The notes beneath the pieces were generated by a model, which saw only the letters and a list, made by a program, of their open reading frames with translations, was not told the DNA's origin and made no database searches. A DNA stretch of 64,000 bases. Origin: Streptomyces sp. NBC_00102. Lineage in GTDB: Bacteria > Actinomycetota > Actinomycetes > Streptomycetales > Streptomycetaceae. Where the stretch lies: the NCBI RefSeq assembly GCF_026343115.1, contig NZ_JAPEMC010000001.1:5311001-5375000 (forward strand). The letters are read 5' to 3'. Shown piece after piece: positions 8,131-17,929 of the stretch; within the stretch, counting starts at the first letter, position 1, and the number at the start of each line of letters is the position of its first letter. A program made the translations under genes and the position numbers.

Positions 8131-11100
8131 ATGCCAGCTACCCGTCACCGAAGAGGATCGGCGCGGGCCCTCCTCGCCGCCGTCACGGTCCTCGCCGGAC
8201 TGATCACGGCCGCCGTCCCCGCGGCGGCCGACGACCCCGCGCCGGTGCTCGTCGACCGGTACGAGGGCGAGGTCCCCCTCAGCGCTCCGCCCGCCGACTC
8301 GATCTTCACCTGGGGCTCGGACGCCGACGACCAGCCGAAGCTCGCCTTCACCGAGCGCGCCGACGCCCCCGAGGGCTCCAAGGTCCTCGAAGGCACCTAC
8401 GACATCAGCGGCTGGGGCGGGCTGAGCCACGAGTTCGCCGTCGACCAGGCCCCCCAGGACTGGAGCGCCCACAAGGGCATCCGCTTCTGGTGGTACGGGC
8501 AGAACAAGGCGCCCCTGCCGCCCGGTTCCGGCAAGAAGATCAGCTTCGAGATCAAGGACGGCGGCGCCAACGGCGGTGCGTCCGAGCTGTGGACCATGTC
8601 CTTCACCGACGACTGGGAGGGCTGGCACCAGGTCGAGGTCCCGTTCGCGGACTTCGTCTACCGCGGCGACTACCAGCCCGTCGGCGGCATCGACCACATC
8701 CTCGGCCTCGACCGGATGTGGGGCTACGCCCTCACCCTGCCGACCGGCGCCCCCGGCTCCTTCGCCATCGACGGCATGGAGCTCTACGGCAAGGCCGACC
8801 CGGCGCTGACCGCCGGCATCGCCACCGACGCCACCGTGCACCCGGTCGACAACGGAGGCTCCGCGAGCATCGGCCTCACCCTCTCCACCACCGGCGGCCT
8901 GCCCATCGAGGAGCCCGTCACCGTCGCGTACACCACCGAGGGCGGCACCGCGACGGCCGGCACCGACTACACCCCGGTCACCGGTACGTACACCTTCCCC
9001 GCGGGCACCGCGTCCGGCGCGACCCACACCGTCACGGTGACCACCAAGAAGGCGAAGAAGGCGTCCGAGGCCCGGACCGTCCCGCTCGTCCTCACCGTCA
9101 CCGGCGCCAAGGCCCCGACGGAGACCCCCCAGGTCGTCATCAACGCCCACGGCCTGCCCTACCAGAACGCCAAGCTCCCGGTGAAGCAGCGCGTCGCCGA
9201 CCTTCTGAAGCGCCTCTCGCCCGCCGAGAAGGCCGGCCAGATGACGCAGGCCGAGCGCAACGCGCTGCGCAGCCCCGGCGACATCGCCTCCTACGACCTC
9301 GGCTCGCTGCTCTCCGGCGGCGGCTCGGTCCCCACGCCCAACACCCCCGAGGCGTGGGCGTCGATGATCGACTCGTTCCAGCTGCGCGCCCAGGCGACCC
9401 GCTTCCAGATCCCGCTGATCTACGGCGTGGACGCGGTGCACGGCCACAACAACGTCGTCGGGTCGACGATCATGCCGCACAACATCGGCATCGGCGCCAC
9501 CCGCGACCCGCAGACCGCCGAGAAGACCGGCGCGGTCACCGCGAGCGAGGTCCGCGCCACCGGCGTCCCGTGGGACTTCGCCCCCTGCCTCTGCGTCACC
9601 CGTGACGAGCGCTGGGGCCGGTCCTACGAGTCCTACGGCGAGGACCCGGCGCTCGTCGAGTCCATGGAGACCGTGATCCAGGGCATGCAGGGCGCCGCGA
9701 ACGGCAGCGACCTGGACCGCGACGACAAGGTGCTCGCCACCGCGAAGCACTACGTCGGCGACGGCGGCACCGAGTTCGGTTCCTCCTCCACCGGTTCGTA
9801 CACGATCGACCAGGGCGTCACCAAGGTCACCCGCGAGGAGCTGGAGGCGGTGCACCTCGCGCCGTTCCAGGAGGCGGTGGACCGCGGTGTCGGCACCGTC
9901 ATGCCGTCCTACTCCTCCCTGGACATCCTGGGCGACGACCAGGGCCCGGTGAAGATGCACGGCAACGCCGAGATGATCAACGGCGTCCTCAAGGACCGGA
10001 TGGGCTTCGAGGGCTTCGTCATCAGCGACTGGCAGGCCATCGACCAGCTCCCCGGCGACTACGCCAGCGACGTCCGCACCTCGGTCAACGCCGGCCTCGA
10101 CATGATCATGGTGCCGACCGCGTACCAGGACTTCACCACCACGCTCAAGAGCGAGGTCTCCGCGGGCCGCATCAGCCAGGCCCGCATCGACGACGCGGTC
10201 TCCCGCATCCTGACCCAGAAGTTCAAGCTGGGCCTCTTCGAGAACCCCTACGCGGACACCTCGAACATCGACGACATCGGCTCGGACGCGCACCGCGCGG
10301 TGGCCCGCGAGGCGGCCGCCAAGTCCCAGGTGCTGCTGAAGAACGACGGCGCCGTCCTCCCGCTGAAGGCGGACCAGAAGGTCTACGTCGCCGGCTCCAA
10401 CGCCGACAACATCGGCAACCAGGCCGGTGGCTGGACCGTCAGCTGGCAGGGCTCCTCCGGTGACATCACCGAGGGCACCACGATCCTGGAGGGCATGAAG
10501 AAGGACGCCTCCTCGGTCACCTACTCCAAGGACGCCTCCGCCTCCACCGACGGCTACGACGTGGGTGTGGTCGTCGTCGGCGAGACCCCGTACGCCGAGG
10601 GCATCGGCGACGTCGGCAACGGCAACGACCTGGAGCTCACGGCCGCCGACAAGGCCGCGATCGACAAGGTCTGCGCCGCGATGAAGTGCGCCGTCCTGGT
10701 CGTCTCCGGCCGCCCGCAGCTCATCGGCGACCGCCTCGGCGACATCGACGCCCTGGTCGCCTCCTGGCTCCCGGGCACCGAGGGCGACGGCGTGGCCGAC
10801 GTGCTCTACGGCAAGCGTGCCTTCACCGGCCAGCTGCCCGTCACCTGGCCGAAGTCCGAGACCCAGCTGCCCATCAACGTGGGCGACGCCGCCTACGACC
10901 CGCAGTTCCCCTTCGGCTGGGGTCTCACCACCCTGAAGAAGGCCCCCGCCGGCGGCGAGGTCACCCTGACCGCCCTCCAGGTGGCCGCCGGGGTCGCCGA
11001 GAAGCTCCACCTCGGCAAGACCGCGGCGGGCAAGGCGATCGTGGACCAGGCCCGGCTGCTGGTCCAGCAGAAGACCGGCGGCAACCTGACGGCGGCGGTC

Positions 11101-11193
11101 TCCAAGCCGTTCGCCGACGCCGACCACCTGCTGCTCACCGGTGACCTCACCGGCGCGGTGGCCAAGCTGCGGGCGGCCTACCGGGCCGCGTGA
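8131..11193 (+). CDS. Secreted multidomain GH3 beta-glucosidase (exo-glucosidase)
   Basis: A 1020-residue exported enzyme. A signal peptide occupies 1-33. A CBM11/CIA30-like beta-sandwich carbohydrate-binding domain follows (about 38-215, with GGLSHEF and IDHILGLDRMWGYALTLP). Next is a Calx-beta-like domain (about 230-335, TATAGTDYTPVTGTYTF). The GH3 N-terminal barrel (about 350-690) contains YGVDAVHGHNN and the nucleophile Asp in GFVISDWQ (about D633). The GH3 C-terminal sandwich runs from about 720 to 930, and a C-terminal helical tail (about 940-1020) is possibly a cell-surface or dimerisation module. It probably hydrolyses beta-glucosides or cello-/laminari-oligosaccharides outside the cell. 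The ATG at 8131 starts the signal peptide. A strong terminator follows. Confidence 0.9.
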   Translation: MPATRHRRGSARALLAAVTVLAGLITAAVPAAADDPAPVLVDRYEGEVPLSAPPADSIFTWGSDADDQPKLAFTERADAPEGSKVLEGTYDISGWGGLSHEFAVDQAPQDWSAHKGIRFWWYGQNKAPLPPGSGKKISFEIKDGGANGGASELWTMSFTDDWEGWHQVEVPFADFVYRGDYQPVGGIDHILGLDRMWGYALTLPTGAPGSFAIDGMELYGKADPALTAGIATDATVHPVDNGGSASIGLTLSTTGGLPIEEPVTVAYTTEGGTATAGTDYTPVTGTYTFPAGTASGATHTVTVTTKKAKKASEARTVPLVLTVTGAKAPTETPQVVINAHGLPYQNAKLPVKQRVADLLKRLSPAEKAGQMTQAERNALRSPGDIASYDLGSLLSGGGSVPTPNTPEAWASMIDSFQLRAQATRFQIPLIYGVDAVHGHNNVVGSTIMPHNIGIGATRDPQTAEKTGAVTASEVRATGVPWDFAPCLCVTRDERWGRSYESYGEDPALVESMETVIQGMQGAANGSDLDRDDKVLATAKHYVGDGGTEFGSSSTGSYTIDQGVTKVTREELEAVHLAPFQEAVDRGVGTVMPSYSSLDILGDDQGPVKMHGNAEMINGVLKDRMGFEGFVISDWQAIDQLPGDYASDVRTSVNAGLDMIMVPTAYQDFTTTLKSEVSAGRISQARIDDAVSRILTQKFKLGLFENPYADTSNIDDIGSDAHRAVAREAAAKSQVLLKNDGAVLPLKADQKVYVAGSNADNIGNQAGGWTVSWQGSSGDITEGTTILEGMKKDASSVTYSKDASASTDGYDVGVVVVGETPYAEGIGDVGNGNDLELTAADKAAIDKVCAAMKCAVLVVSGRPQLIGDRLGDIDALVASWLPGTEGDGVADVLYGKRAFTGQLPVTWPKSETQLPINVGDAAYDPQFPFGWGLTTLKKAPAGGEVTLTALQVAAGVAEKLHLGKTAAGKAIVDQARLLVQQKTGGNLTAAVSKPFADADHLLLTGDLTGAVAKLRAAYRAA

Positions 11194-11215
11194 CCCAGCG
11201 GTAGCGAGCGTTCGA

Positions 11216-11252
11216 GGTGTGCCCGGGCAGAGCTCCTGTGCCCGGGCACACC
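11216..11252 (+). terminator. Hairpin terminator after the GH3 gene
   Basis: A perfect 14-base stem (11216-11229 with 11239-11252) and a 9-base loop, 22 bases after the GH3 stop codon. It has no T-run. Confidence 0.7.
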
Positions 11253-11320
11253 CGTGCGTCCGGGCGCTTCCGCGCCCCCGGGAGAACGCGCGGGCCCGGT
11301 GGTCCGGAGTAGCGTGAAGT

Positions 11321-12733
11321 ATGCGAAAAAGGCAGATGTTCGCATTTCTGGCCGGTCTGCTGCTGGTCCTCTCGACCGCGCTCTGGACCGCGTCCCTGAC
11401 GGTCTTTGCCGCGTCCGCGTCCGCGTCGGCGGCCCCCGGGCGCGCCCCGGCCGCGACGATCGAGGACGCGGCCCAGGCACTGCGCGAAGACCCGGTGTAC
11501 GTGGACCCGGGCGCCCGCGACCAGCTCTCCACCGGGCAGGAGAAGGCCCTGGAGGACCGGATCACCAAGGCCGACAAGCCGGTCTTCGTCGCCGTACTCC
11601 CGGACAGCTCCGCCTTCCCCGAGGACGGCCTGCTCGCCACCCTGCGCAACGACACCGGCATCACCGGGGTGTACGCCGTACGCCTCGGCGACGGATTCGA
11701 CGCGGGGGCCGACCCGCAGGTCATGCCGGTCCGCGCGGTCGACAACCTCACCGCCGCGGTGAAGGCCCCGGCCGCCGACACCGCCACCGACGCCCAGCTC
11801 GACGCCTTCGTGGACGGCGCACTCGAACAGGCCAAGGGCACCGCCCCGGCCTCCTGGGGCGACGGGAACGGTTCCGCCGCGGCGGGCTCCGCGGGCACCG
11901 GACTGCTCGTCCTCGCCTCAGTGGCCGTCGCGGGGGCCGCGGGCGCCTACGCGGTCATGCGCCGCAACCGCCGCCGGGCCCGGGCCGAGGAGCGCGCCGC
12001 ACTCGACAAGCTCCGGGTCGTGGTCGACGAGGACATCACCGCGTACGGCGAGACCCTGGAACGGCTCGACTTCCACCCCGGCGAGGCCGGCGCCGACGAC
12101 GCGATGCGCGCCGACTACACCCACGCGCTCGACTCGTACGAGAGCGCCAAGTCCCGCATGGAGAAGGCCGAGCGCCCCGCCGACGTGCGGCCCGTCACCC
12201 AGGCCCTGGAGGACGGCCGCTACTCCCTCGCCGTACTGGAGGCCCGCCGCACCGGGTCCGCCCCGCCCGACCGCAGGCCCCCGTGCTTCTTCGACCCGCG
12301 CCACGGTCCCTCCGTCGCCGACGTGCGCTGGCGCCCGGCCGGCGCGTCCTCCCGCGAGGTCCCCGTCTGCGCCGCCGACCGGGCCCGGCTGGAGGACGGG
12401 GAGGACCCGATGAGCCGCACCGTGGACGTGGGCGACGGCAGTCGCCGCCCGTACTGGGAGGCCGGACCGGCGTACGGCCCCTGGGCCGGCGGCTACTTCG
12501 GCGGCGGCCTGCTCCCCGGCCTGCTGATCGGGACGATGCTCGGCTCGATGCTCTCCACCCCCGCCTACGCGGCCGAGTACGGCGGCGGGGACTTCGGATC
12601 CGGCGGCGACTGGTCCGGCGGTGACGTGTCCGGCTCCGACTTCGACTCCTCCGGCTTCGGCGACGGGGGAGGCTTCGGGGACGGCGGCGGCTTCGGCAGT
12701 GGCGGAGGCTTCGACGGGGGCGGCGGGTTCTGA
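11321..12733 (+). CDS. Membrane-anchored protein with glycine-rich C-terminus, function unknown
   Basis: A 470-residue protein. An N-terminal signal or anchor helix (about 5-33) precedes an extracytoplasmic domain of about 150 residues with the PVYVDPGA...LED motif and a TPM/YgcG-like alpha/beta look. A second membrane helix lies at about 190-212 (GLLVLASVAVAGAAGAYAVM). A charged helical cytoplasmic segment (about 213-330) and a third hydrophobic stretch (GLLPGLLIGTMLGSML, about 395-410) follow. The tail is very rich in Gly, Asp, Ser and Phe (GGGFGDGGGFGSGGGF). Such proteins are common in Streptomyces, but I know no experimentally defined role. TAGCGT stands five bases before the ATG with no Shine-Dalgarno, so the mRNA may be leaderless. 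Confidence 0.7.
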   Translation: MRKRQMFAFLAGLLLVLSTALWTASLTVFAASASASAAPGRAPAATIEDAAQALREDPVYVDPGARDQLSTGQEKALEDRITKADKPVFVAVLPDSSAFPEDGLLATLRNDTGITGVYAVRLGDGFDAGADPQVMPVRAVDNLTAAVKAPAADTATDAQLDAFVDGALEQAKGTAPASWGDGNGSAAAGSAGTGLLVLASVAVAGAAGAYAVMRRNRRRARAEERAALDKLRVVVDEDITAYGETLERLDFHPGEAGADDAMRADYTHALDSYESAKSRMEKAERPADVRPVTQALEDGRYSLAVLEARRTGSAPPDRRPPCFFDPRHGPSVADVRWRPAGASSREVPVCAADRARLEDGEDPMSRTVDVGDGSRRPYWEAGPAYGPWAGGYFGGGLLPGLLIGTMLGSMLSTPAYAAEYGGGDFGSGGDWSGGDVSGSDFDSSGFGDGGGFGDGGGFGSGGGFDGGGGF

Positions 12734-12788
12734 GCCGGGCGTGACCGGGCGGGGCCGGGGCGCTTTCGGCCAGGACGTCGGGACGGCG

Positions 12789-12833
12789 CCGGGCCCCTTT
12801 CCCGCCACCGGTCGCGGCGGGAAAGGGGCCCGG
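12789..12833. terminator. Bidirectional terminator between convergent genes
   Basis: A perfect 18-base stem (12789-12806 with 12816-12833) and a 9-base loop, containing an internal TTT/AAA step. It serves the membrane-protein gene on the plus strand and the sedolisin gene on the minus strand. Confidence 0.75.
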
Positions 12834-12884
12834 ACAGTGCTCACCGGCGTCCGGATCAGGACACCGCGTGGATCAGTGCACCGC

Positions 12885-15800
12885 CTACGCCTTCTTCAGG
12901 GTGAAGTCGGTGGTCACCGTCCCCTTCTTGACCACCTTGACGGTGGTCGTCGTCGGGGCGTAGCCGTCCTTGGCCACGATCACGGTCAGGGGGTTGTTGC
13001 GGGCGTCCAGCCAGAGCGCGTAGTGCCCGTCCTCGTCCGTGATCAGCGTGTACGAGGACGCCCACGAGTCGATCTGGACGGTCGCCCCCTTGAGGGGTGC
13101 GGTGACACCGGTGGACGACTTGCCGAGCACCGTGCCGGTGATCTTGCCCCAGGTGCCGGGAGCGGCCACCGTCATCGTGACCGGGACGGACGCCACCGCG
13201 TACGGGGTGTCGGAGGAGATGCCGATCTTGGCCGTGAACGCCCCGGGCTGGGTGATCTCCTCGACCGAGGCCTTCACCGACACGGGGACGGTCACGCTGG
13301 CTCCGGGAGCGAGCGTGAACCCGGTGGAGCCGAGCGACAGCCAGCTGACGTCCGAGCCGCCGGTCTGGTCGTAGCCGGGGAGCACCTCGACCGTGCTGGC
13401 CGGGCTGCCGGGGCCGTCGGCACCGCCGACCTTGTAGAAGCCCGGGGCGCCGCCGCCGCGGTAGGTCGCGACATCGGCGTTGGGCAGGGACGACCAGGTC
13501 CCGGCGGCCGGGTCGTAGGCGTAGCCCGCGTTGGTGAGAGCGTCGCCGCTGACTCCCGAGGAGGCGAGCAGCAGGCCGTTGGCCGCCGTGTAGGAGGACG
13601 CCCACAGGGACGTCGGCATGTCCGGCAGGGCCGACCAGGCGTCCGCCGCCGGGTCGTAGGAGTACGCGGACTTCAGTTCACCGGAGTCGTTGGTGCCACC
13701 GGCGCAGTACAGCAGCGCGTCGATGGCCCCGCAGGCCTGCCAGGCGACGTCCTCGGGGTAACTCGCCGCTTGGGACCAGGAGTTGTCGGACGGGTCGTAG
13801 ACCGTGACCGAGTCGGAGCCGCAGACGTCGGTGCAGCCGCCGACCGAGTACAGCTTGCCGTCCAGGACCGCGGAGCCCGAACCCGCCAGCGGATCGGGGG
13901 AGGGGGCGCCGGTCGTCCAGGTGTCGGACGCCGGGTCGTAGATCTCCAGCTTGGCGTCCGTGCCGCCGTCGGCGCCCCAGCCGCCGACGGCGTACAGCTT
14001 GCCGTCGATGAAGCCGTGGGCCGGGGCCTCCCGGGTGTCGCTCGCGTCGGCCAGCTTCGTCCAGCCCGACTCGGTCTCGTAGACGTAGAGGGACTTGATG
14101 TCGACCGCGCCGTTGTAACCGAAGGCGGAGTAGAGCTTGCCGTCGTCGACCGCGACCGCGTTGTCCTCGATGGTGTCGGGCAGATCGGCGACGGTCTGCC
14201 AGGCGTCGCCGGCCTCGGCCGGAGCGGCCGCGGGGTGCGAGGCTCCACCGGCCAGGCTCTTCGACGACAGCGGCGAGTAGTCGCCCTTCTTGCTGATCAG
14301 CGGGGCGCCGGAGAGCGCCGGCGCGAAGTCCCCGGTCTTCTCGCTCAGTTCGACCGTGGCCGCGGCGCCGCCGGTGTTCTTGACGGTGACGTTCTTGGTG
14401 GCCGAACCACCCCAGGCCACCGGGGCGTCGACGGCGGCGGGCGTCACCTTGAGGCGTCCGGCCTTGAGGGAGAAGTCCTTCGACGTGACCGAGTCGGGGG
14501 CGAAGGTCACGGCCTTGGCCGCGGCCGTGTACTTCGACTTGGCGGCGGTCAGGGTCTGCTTGCCGACCGGTGCGAAGGCCCAGTAGAAGCCGTCGCCGAG
14601 CGCCGCGTCGTCCGGGGTGGCGGCCGTGGCCGTGCTCACGGCGTGGTCACCGGTGCCGGTGAGCGTGGCGCCGACGACGCCGCTGCCGGTGTTGGCGTCG
14701 GCCACCTGACCGACGAGCAGTCCGCCGGGGACGGTCGACAGCGTGCGGGCGCCGACGAAGACGTCGTCGATCTGCCAGAACCAGCCGTACTTACCGGTGA
14801 AGTGGAACCGCACCCGCACGTCGGACTCGCCGGCGTAGTCGGTGAGCGCGACGGTGACCTTGGAACCGGTGACCGCGGTGGTGTGCGAGGAGACCGCGGT
14901 CCAGGTGGTGCCGCCGTCCGTACTCACCTCGACCCGGGCGGTCTGGCCGGAGTACGACTTGTACGTGGTCCGGTAGCCGATTTCGGGCAGGTCCGTGCCG
15001 GTGAAGTCGTACGAGGGGCTGGTCAGCGTGGAGTCCTGCACCTTGCCGGAGCCCGCCTTGTCGCTGTCGACGATGGCGAAAGCGCCCTTGCCGCCCGTGG
15101 TGTTGGTCCGTTTGCCCGGGTCGTCGAACTGCCATCCGCCGGTGGTTCCAGCCGCGTTGCCGACGGTCCACCCCTCGGGGGCGGAGGTGGTCGAGTCGAA
15201 CGGTTCGGTGGTGCCCTCGTCCGCCGCCGTGTACCCGGCCGCGGTGCCCGCCCAGGCGTCGACCGGCAGGCTCACGTCGGCGGAGACGGCCGAGTCGCCC
15301 ACGGTGACGATCTTGTCGGCGCTGCGGTATCCCGGGTAGTTGCTGGTGATCCGAAGGGAGTACTTCTTGCCGGCCGGGAGGTCGACCGAGTAGGTGCCGT
15401 TGGTCGGATCGGTCTCGATGGGCGCGCCCGGCACCCCGTCGACGGCGATCGACGCGTAGAGCGGCCAGCCGTGTCCGGAACCGTCGGTGACCTTGCCGGA
15501 GACGGTCCGGGTCTGGACCGCGGCGAGCGCGAAGTCCTTGCTCACCGCGGCGCCGTCCGCGATCTCGACGCCCGGGAGGGTGGCCGTGGTGTAGCCGTAG
15601 GCGTCGACGACCAGGTCGTAGGTGCCCTCGGCGAGGGCCAGTGTGTAGGTGCCGTCCGCCCCGGACTCCGCCCGGGAGTCGCCCGCGGAGATCTCGGCGC
15701 CGGAAATCGGGGCGCCGGTGGCGCTGTCGGTGACGGTGCCGCTCAGCACGCCGTGCGGGCCGCTGCGGAATGCCTGCGTGCCGTCGGGGGTGCCGAGGCC

Positions 15801-17063
15801 GGTCGGGCCGTCCCAGCCCTCGCCCGCGGTGCAGAGCGTGGCCGGGCTGCAGGAGCCGTTGTCACCGTCGACGACGTCGTTCAGGCCGCTGCCGTCGGCC
15901 GCGTAGGGGTAGGCGGCCGGGTAGCTGCCCTCGGCCGGTGTGCCGGCCGCGGCGTACACGCCGGCGATGATCGGCGCGGAGGCGCTGGTGCCGCCGTAGA
16001 CGGACCAGCCCTCACCGCCGTAGGTCTGGTAGACCGAGACGCCGGTCAGCGGGTCGGCCACCGCGGAGACGTCGGAGACCGCTCGCTTGGCGCAGTCGGT
16101 ACCGGCGCTCTCCTGCCAGGCGGGCCTGGCCTCGTAGACCGAGCAGCCGGAGCCCGGACCGCCGTGGCTGTTGAACCAGACCGATTCGGCCCAGCCGCGG
16201 CTGGTGGAGCTGTCCTGCTCCAGAGCCGTGCCGCCCACGGAGGTCACGTACTGCGAGGCCGCCGGGTAGGCGACCCCGTAGGCGTCGTCTCCCGAGGAGG
16301 CGACGACGGCGACGCCCGGGTGGTTGTAGTGGGCGTCGAGGTCGGTGGTCTCCGACGGGTCCTCACCGCTGCCCGGGGTGCTGGAGTACGCCGAGCCGTA
16401 CGAGTTGGAGACGAACTTGGCGCCCTGCGCGACCGCCTGGTCGACCGCGGAGCCCATGTCCTCGAAGCTGGCGGAGTCGGCTTCCACCAGGACGATGTTC
16501 GCGTTGGGCGCGGACGCCGAGACCATGTCCAGGTCGAGCGAGATCTCCCCGGCCCAGCCGCTGTCGGCCTCCGGGTAGTCGGTGCCGCCCCGCTGGTCGA
16601 CCTTCTTGAAGCAGCCGTTGTCCGTGGTGCAGGCGGGCAGCCCGTACTGCGCCCGGTAGACCGCGAGGTCCTCCTCCGCGGTCGGGTCGTCGTAGGCGTC
16701 GACTATGGCGATGGTCTGTCCGGCCCCGCCTCCGGCGGAGAGGTTGTACGCGTCCTGGAGGGCGGTGGCACCCCAGCCGTCCGGAGTGGTGGCGTCGGGC
16801 CGCACCCCCTTCCAGGAGGTCACGTCGGTGCGTCGCAGCGCGAAGCAGCGGACCTCTCCCGCTTCGGGTTCGGAACAGGAGGCCTCCACCGACGGTTTGG
16901 AGTCCTTGCCGGTGTCCGCGGGATCAGCCGCGTTCGCCGCTGGGGCGGTGAGTCCGAGTACGACCAGGGCCGAGGCGGTTGCCAGGGCGGTCAGCCCGGT
17001 CAGCCTTGCCGGCCAGGTCCTTGCCCGTCTGGCAGCCGGTCTGGATGTTCCGGTGGCAGTCAC
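12885..17063 (-). CDS. Secreted sedolisin-family (S53) serine protease with carboxypeptidase-regulatory-like and kelch domains
   Basis: About 1392 residues from GTG at 17061-17063, preceded by GGGAGA at 17067-17072; an ATG 25 codons upstream lacks a ribosome site. A Tat/Sec-like signal peptide (about 1-46) leads to an S53 catalytic domain (about 75-440). Its charge pair is Glu/Asp in GWAGEISLD (about E173, D177), four residues apart as in sedolisin. The nucleophile is in YGGTSASAP (about S360), and the oxyanion Asp is probably in ASSGDDAYG. Then come two or three carboxypeptidase-regulatory-like beta domains (about 445-620), a galactose-binding-like domain (about 640-780), more beta domains, and kelch repeats (about 960-1220; repeated DGKLYSVGG, YDPA.DTW). 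The final region is again Cpa-like. It acts outside the cell on proteins; no specific substrate is known. Confidence 0.87.
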   Translation of the reverse strand: MTATGTSRPAARRARTWPARLTGLTALATASALVVLGLTAPAANAADPADTGKDSKPSVEASCSEPEAGEVRCFALRRTDVTSWKGVRPDATTPDGWGATALQDAYNLSAGGGAGQTIAIVDAYDDPTAEEDLAVYRAQYGLPACTTDNGCFKKVDQRGGTDYPEADSGWAGEISLDLDMVSASAPNANIVLVEADSASFEDMGSAVDQAVAQGAKFVSNSYGSAYSSTPGSGEDPSETTDLDAHYNHPGVAVVASSGDDAYGVAYPAASQYVTSVGGTALEQDSSTSRGWAESVWFNSHGGPGSGCSVYEARPAWQESAGTDCAKRAVSDVSAVADPLTGVSVYQTYGGEGWSVYGGTSASAPIIAGVYAAAGTPAEGSYPAAYPYAADGSGLNDVVDGDNGSCSPATLCTAGEGWDGPTGLGTPDGTQAFRSGPHGVLSGTVTDSATGAPISGAEISAGDSRAESGADGTYTLALAEGTYDLVVDAYGYTTATLPGVEIADGAAVSKDFALAAVQTRTVSGKVTDGSGHGWPLYASIAVDGVPGAPIETDPTNGTYSVDLPAGKKYSLRITSNYPGYRSADKIVTVGDSAVSADVSLPVDAWAGTAAGYTAADEGTTEPFDSTTSAPEGWTVGNAAGTTGGWQFDDPGKRTNTTGGKGAFAIVDSDKAGSGKVQDSTLTSPSYDFTGTDLPEIGYRTTYKSYSGQTARVEVSTDGGTTWTAVSSHTTAVTGSKVTVALTDYAGESDVRVRFHFTGKYGWFWQIDDVFVGARTLSTVPGGLLVGQVADANTGSGVVGATLTGTGDHAVSTATAATPDDAALGDGFYWAFAPVGKQTLTAAKSKYTAAAKAVTFAPDSVTSKDFSLKAGRLKVTPAAVDAPVAWGGSATKNVTVKNTGGAAATVELSEKTGDFAPALSGAPLISKKGDYSPLSSKSLAGGASHPAAAPAEAGDAWQTVADLPDTIEDNAVAVDDGKLYSAFGYNGAVDIKSLYVYETESGWTKLADASDTREAPAHGFIDGKLYAVGGWGADGGTDAKLEIYDPASDTWTTGAPSPDPLAGSGSAVLDGKLYSVGGCTDVCGSDSVTVYDPSDNSWSQAASYPEDVAWQACGAIDALLYCAGGTNDSGELKSAYSYDPAADAWSALPDMPTSLWASSYTAANGLLLASSGVSGDALTNAGYAYDPAAGTWSSLPNADVATYRGGGAPGFYKVGGADGPGSPASTVEVLPGYDQTGGSDVSWLSLGSTGFTLAPGASVTVPVSVKASVEEITQPGAFTAKIGISSDTPYAVASVPVTMTVAAPGTWGKITGTVLGKSSTGVTAPLKGATVQIDSWASSYTLITDEDGHYALWLDARNNPLTVIVAKDGYAPTTTTVKVVKKGTVTTDFTLKKA

Positions 17064-17929
17064 GTGTCTCCCATGTGATGCACGGGTCGACCACACGCTT
17101 TTCAGGTCGACGGCGAATTGTTTTCGCCGGTCACCCATTAGCCGGGATTCGCAAGGTACATGTCAACGATGCCTTTGTTAAATCTGAACGTTGTCCGACT
17201 GTCAAGGCGGATCATTCGATACCGAAATGAGAGGGAAGTGACGCCTGGTCCGCCCTGTGGCCGGAGGGGTTTTCGCTGGTCGCGGGGGCGGGGCCGGCGA
17301 CTCCTCCCCTTTCGGCCCTCTTCCTCCCTGCCTCCGCTTTCGGCCTTCCGTGCGTCATCGGCCGGCAGGGAGCTGTGCGCCCTTGCGGGCGAAGGCTCGA
17401 TCGGCCTTCTTGCGGACGGGTCTGACCTGCCTGTATGGCGAGGCCCTGTCCGGCGGGGCCGCGCGGGGTGCGACCGGGGGCGGCCGGGAGCCGTCGTGGC
17501 GGTGGGCGTGATCCGGCCACCCGGCTCTCTGGCGAGAGGTCCGACGCGGGTGTGGAGCGGCCCGCGACCAGCATTCCTTCCGTCCGGGGAACTGGCCGGA
17601 CACTCAATTTCGGGCAATGATCCGTGTAGTTTGCATGGGTGCGGCGAGCGTCTGCCTGGCCGGATTACCGATAAAGGCGGGAACTCTTTTGCGGCCCCGT
17701 GAATCGGATCGCCCATTCGAAGGGGAAGGCGGAGTTCCGCGCATTGCGGAGCGGCCCACCGGCTTTCCGGCGCGCCCCTGCGGCCCGTCGTGCCGCGACG
17801 GGCGGGGCGGGGCGGCGCGGTGCGGTCGGCCGGCGCCCCGGATTTGCCGTTCCGGCAAGCGGGCTTGTCCCGGCGCCCGAGCGGGCGCACCCTCTCCCCC
17901 GTAACCCGGCCCGTACGTCAGGAGACCGC
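17064..17929. other. Long intergenic region (866 bases) with no convincing gene
   Basis: This region separates the divergent sedolisin and methyltransferase genes. The open frames here have no family resemblance, no ribosome sites and proline/arginine-heavy translations typical of noise. On the minus strand there are two exact TTGACA hexamers (TGTCAA at 17161-17166 and 17200-17205). The distal one has TTTAAC 17 bases downstream and could be the sedolisin promoter. The stretch 17139-17230 is unusually AT-rich for this DNA. CAGGAG at 17919-17924 is the ribosome site of the methyltransferase. Confidence 0.5.

Noticed and set aside
7558..11898. A 1446-codon open frame on the minus strand opposite the LacI and GH3 genes
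   Set aside because: It is antisense to well-supported genes, its translation is Val/Asp/Gly/Arg-rich without domains, and such frames arise from the high third-position GC of the true genes.
12621..17078. A 1485-codon plus-strand frame opposite the sedolisin gene
   Set aside because: It is a mirror of the protease coding sequence with no recognisable domain or ribosome site.
17138..17890. Genes in the 0.8-kb gap before the methyltransferase
   Set aside because: Several overlapping frames exist on both strands, but all are Pro/Arg/Gly-rich without ribosome sites or family motifs.
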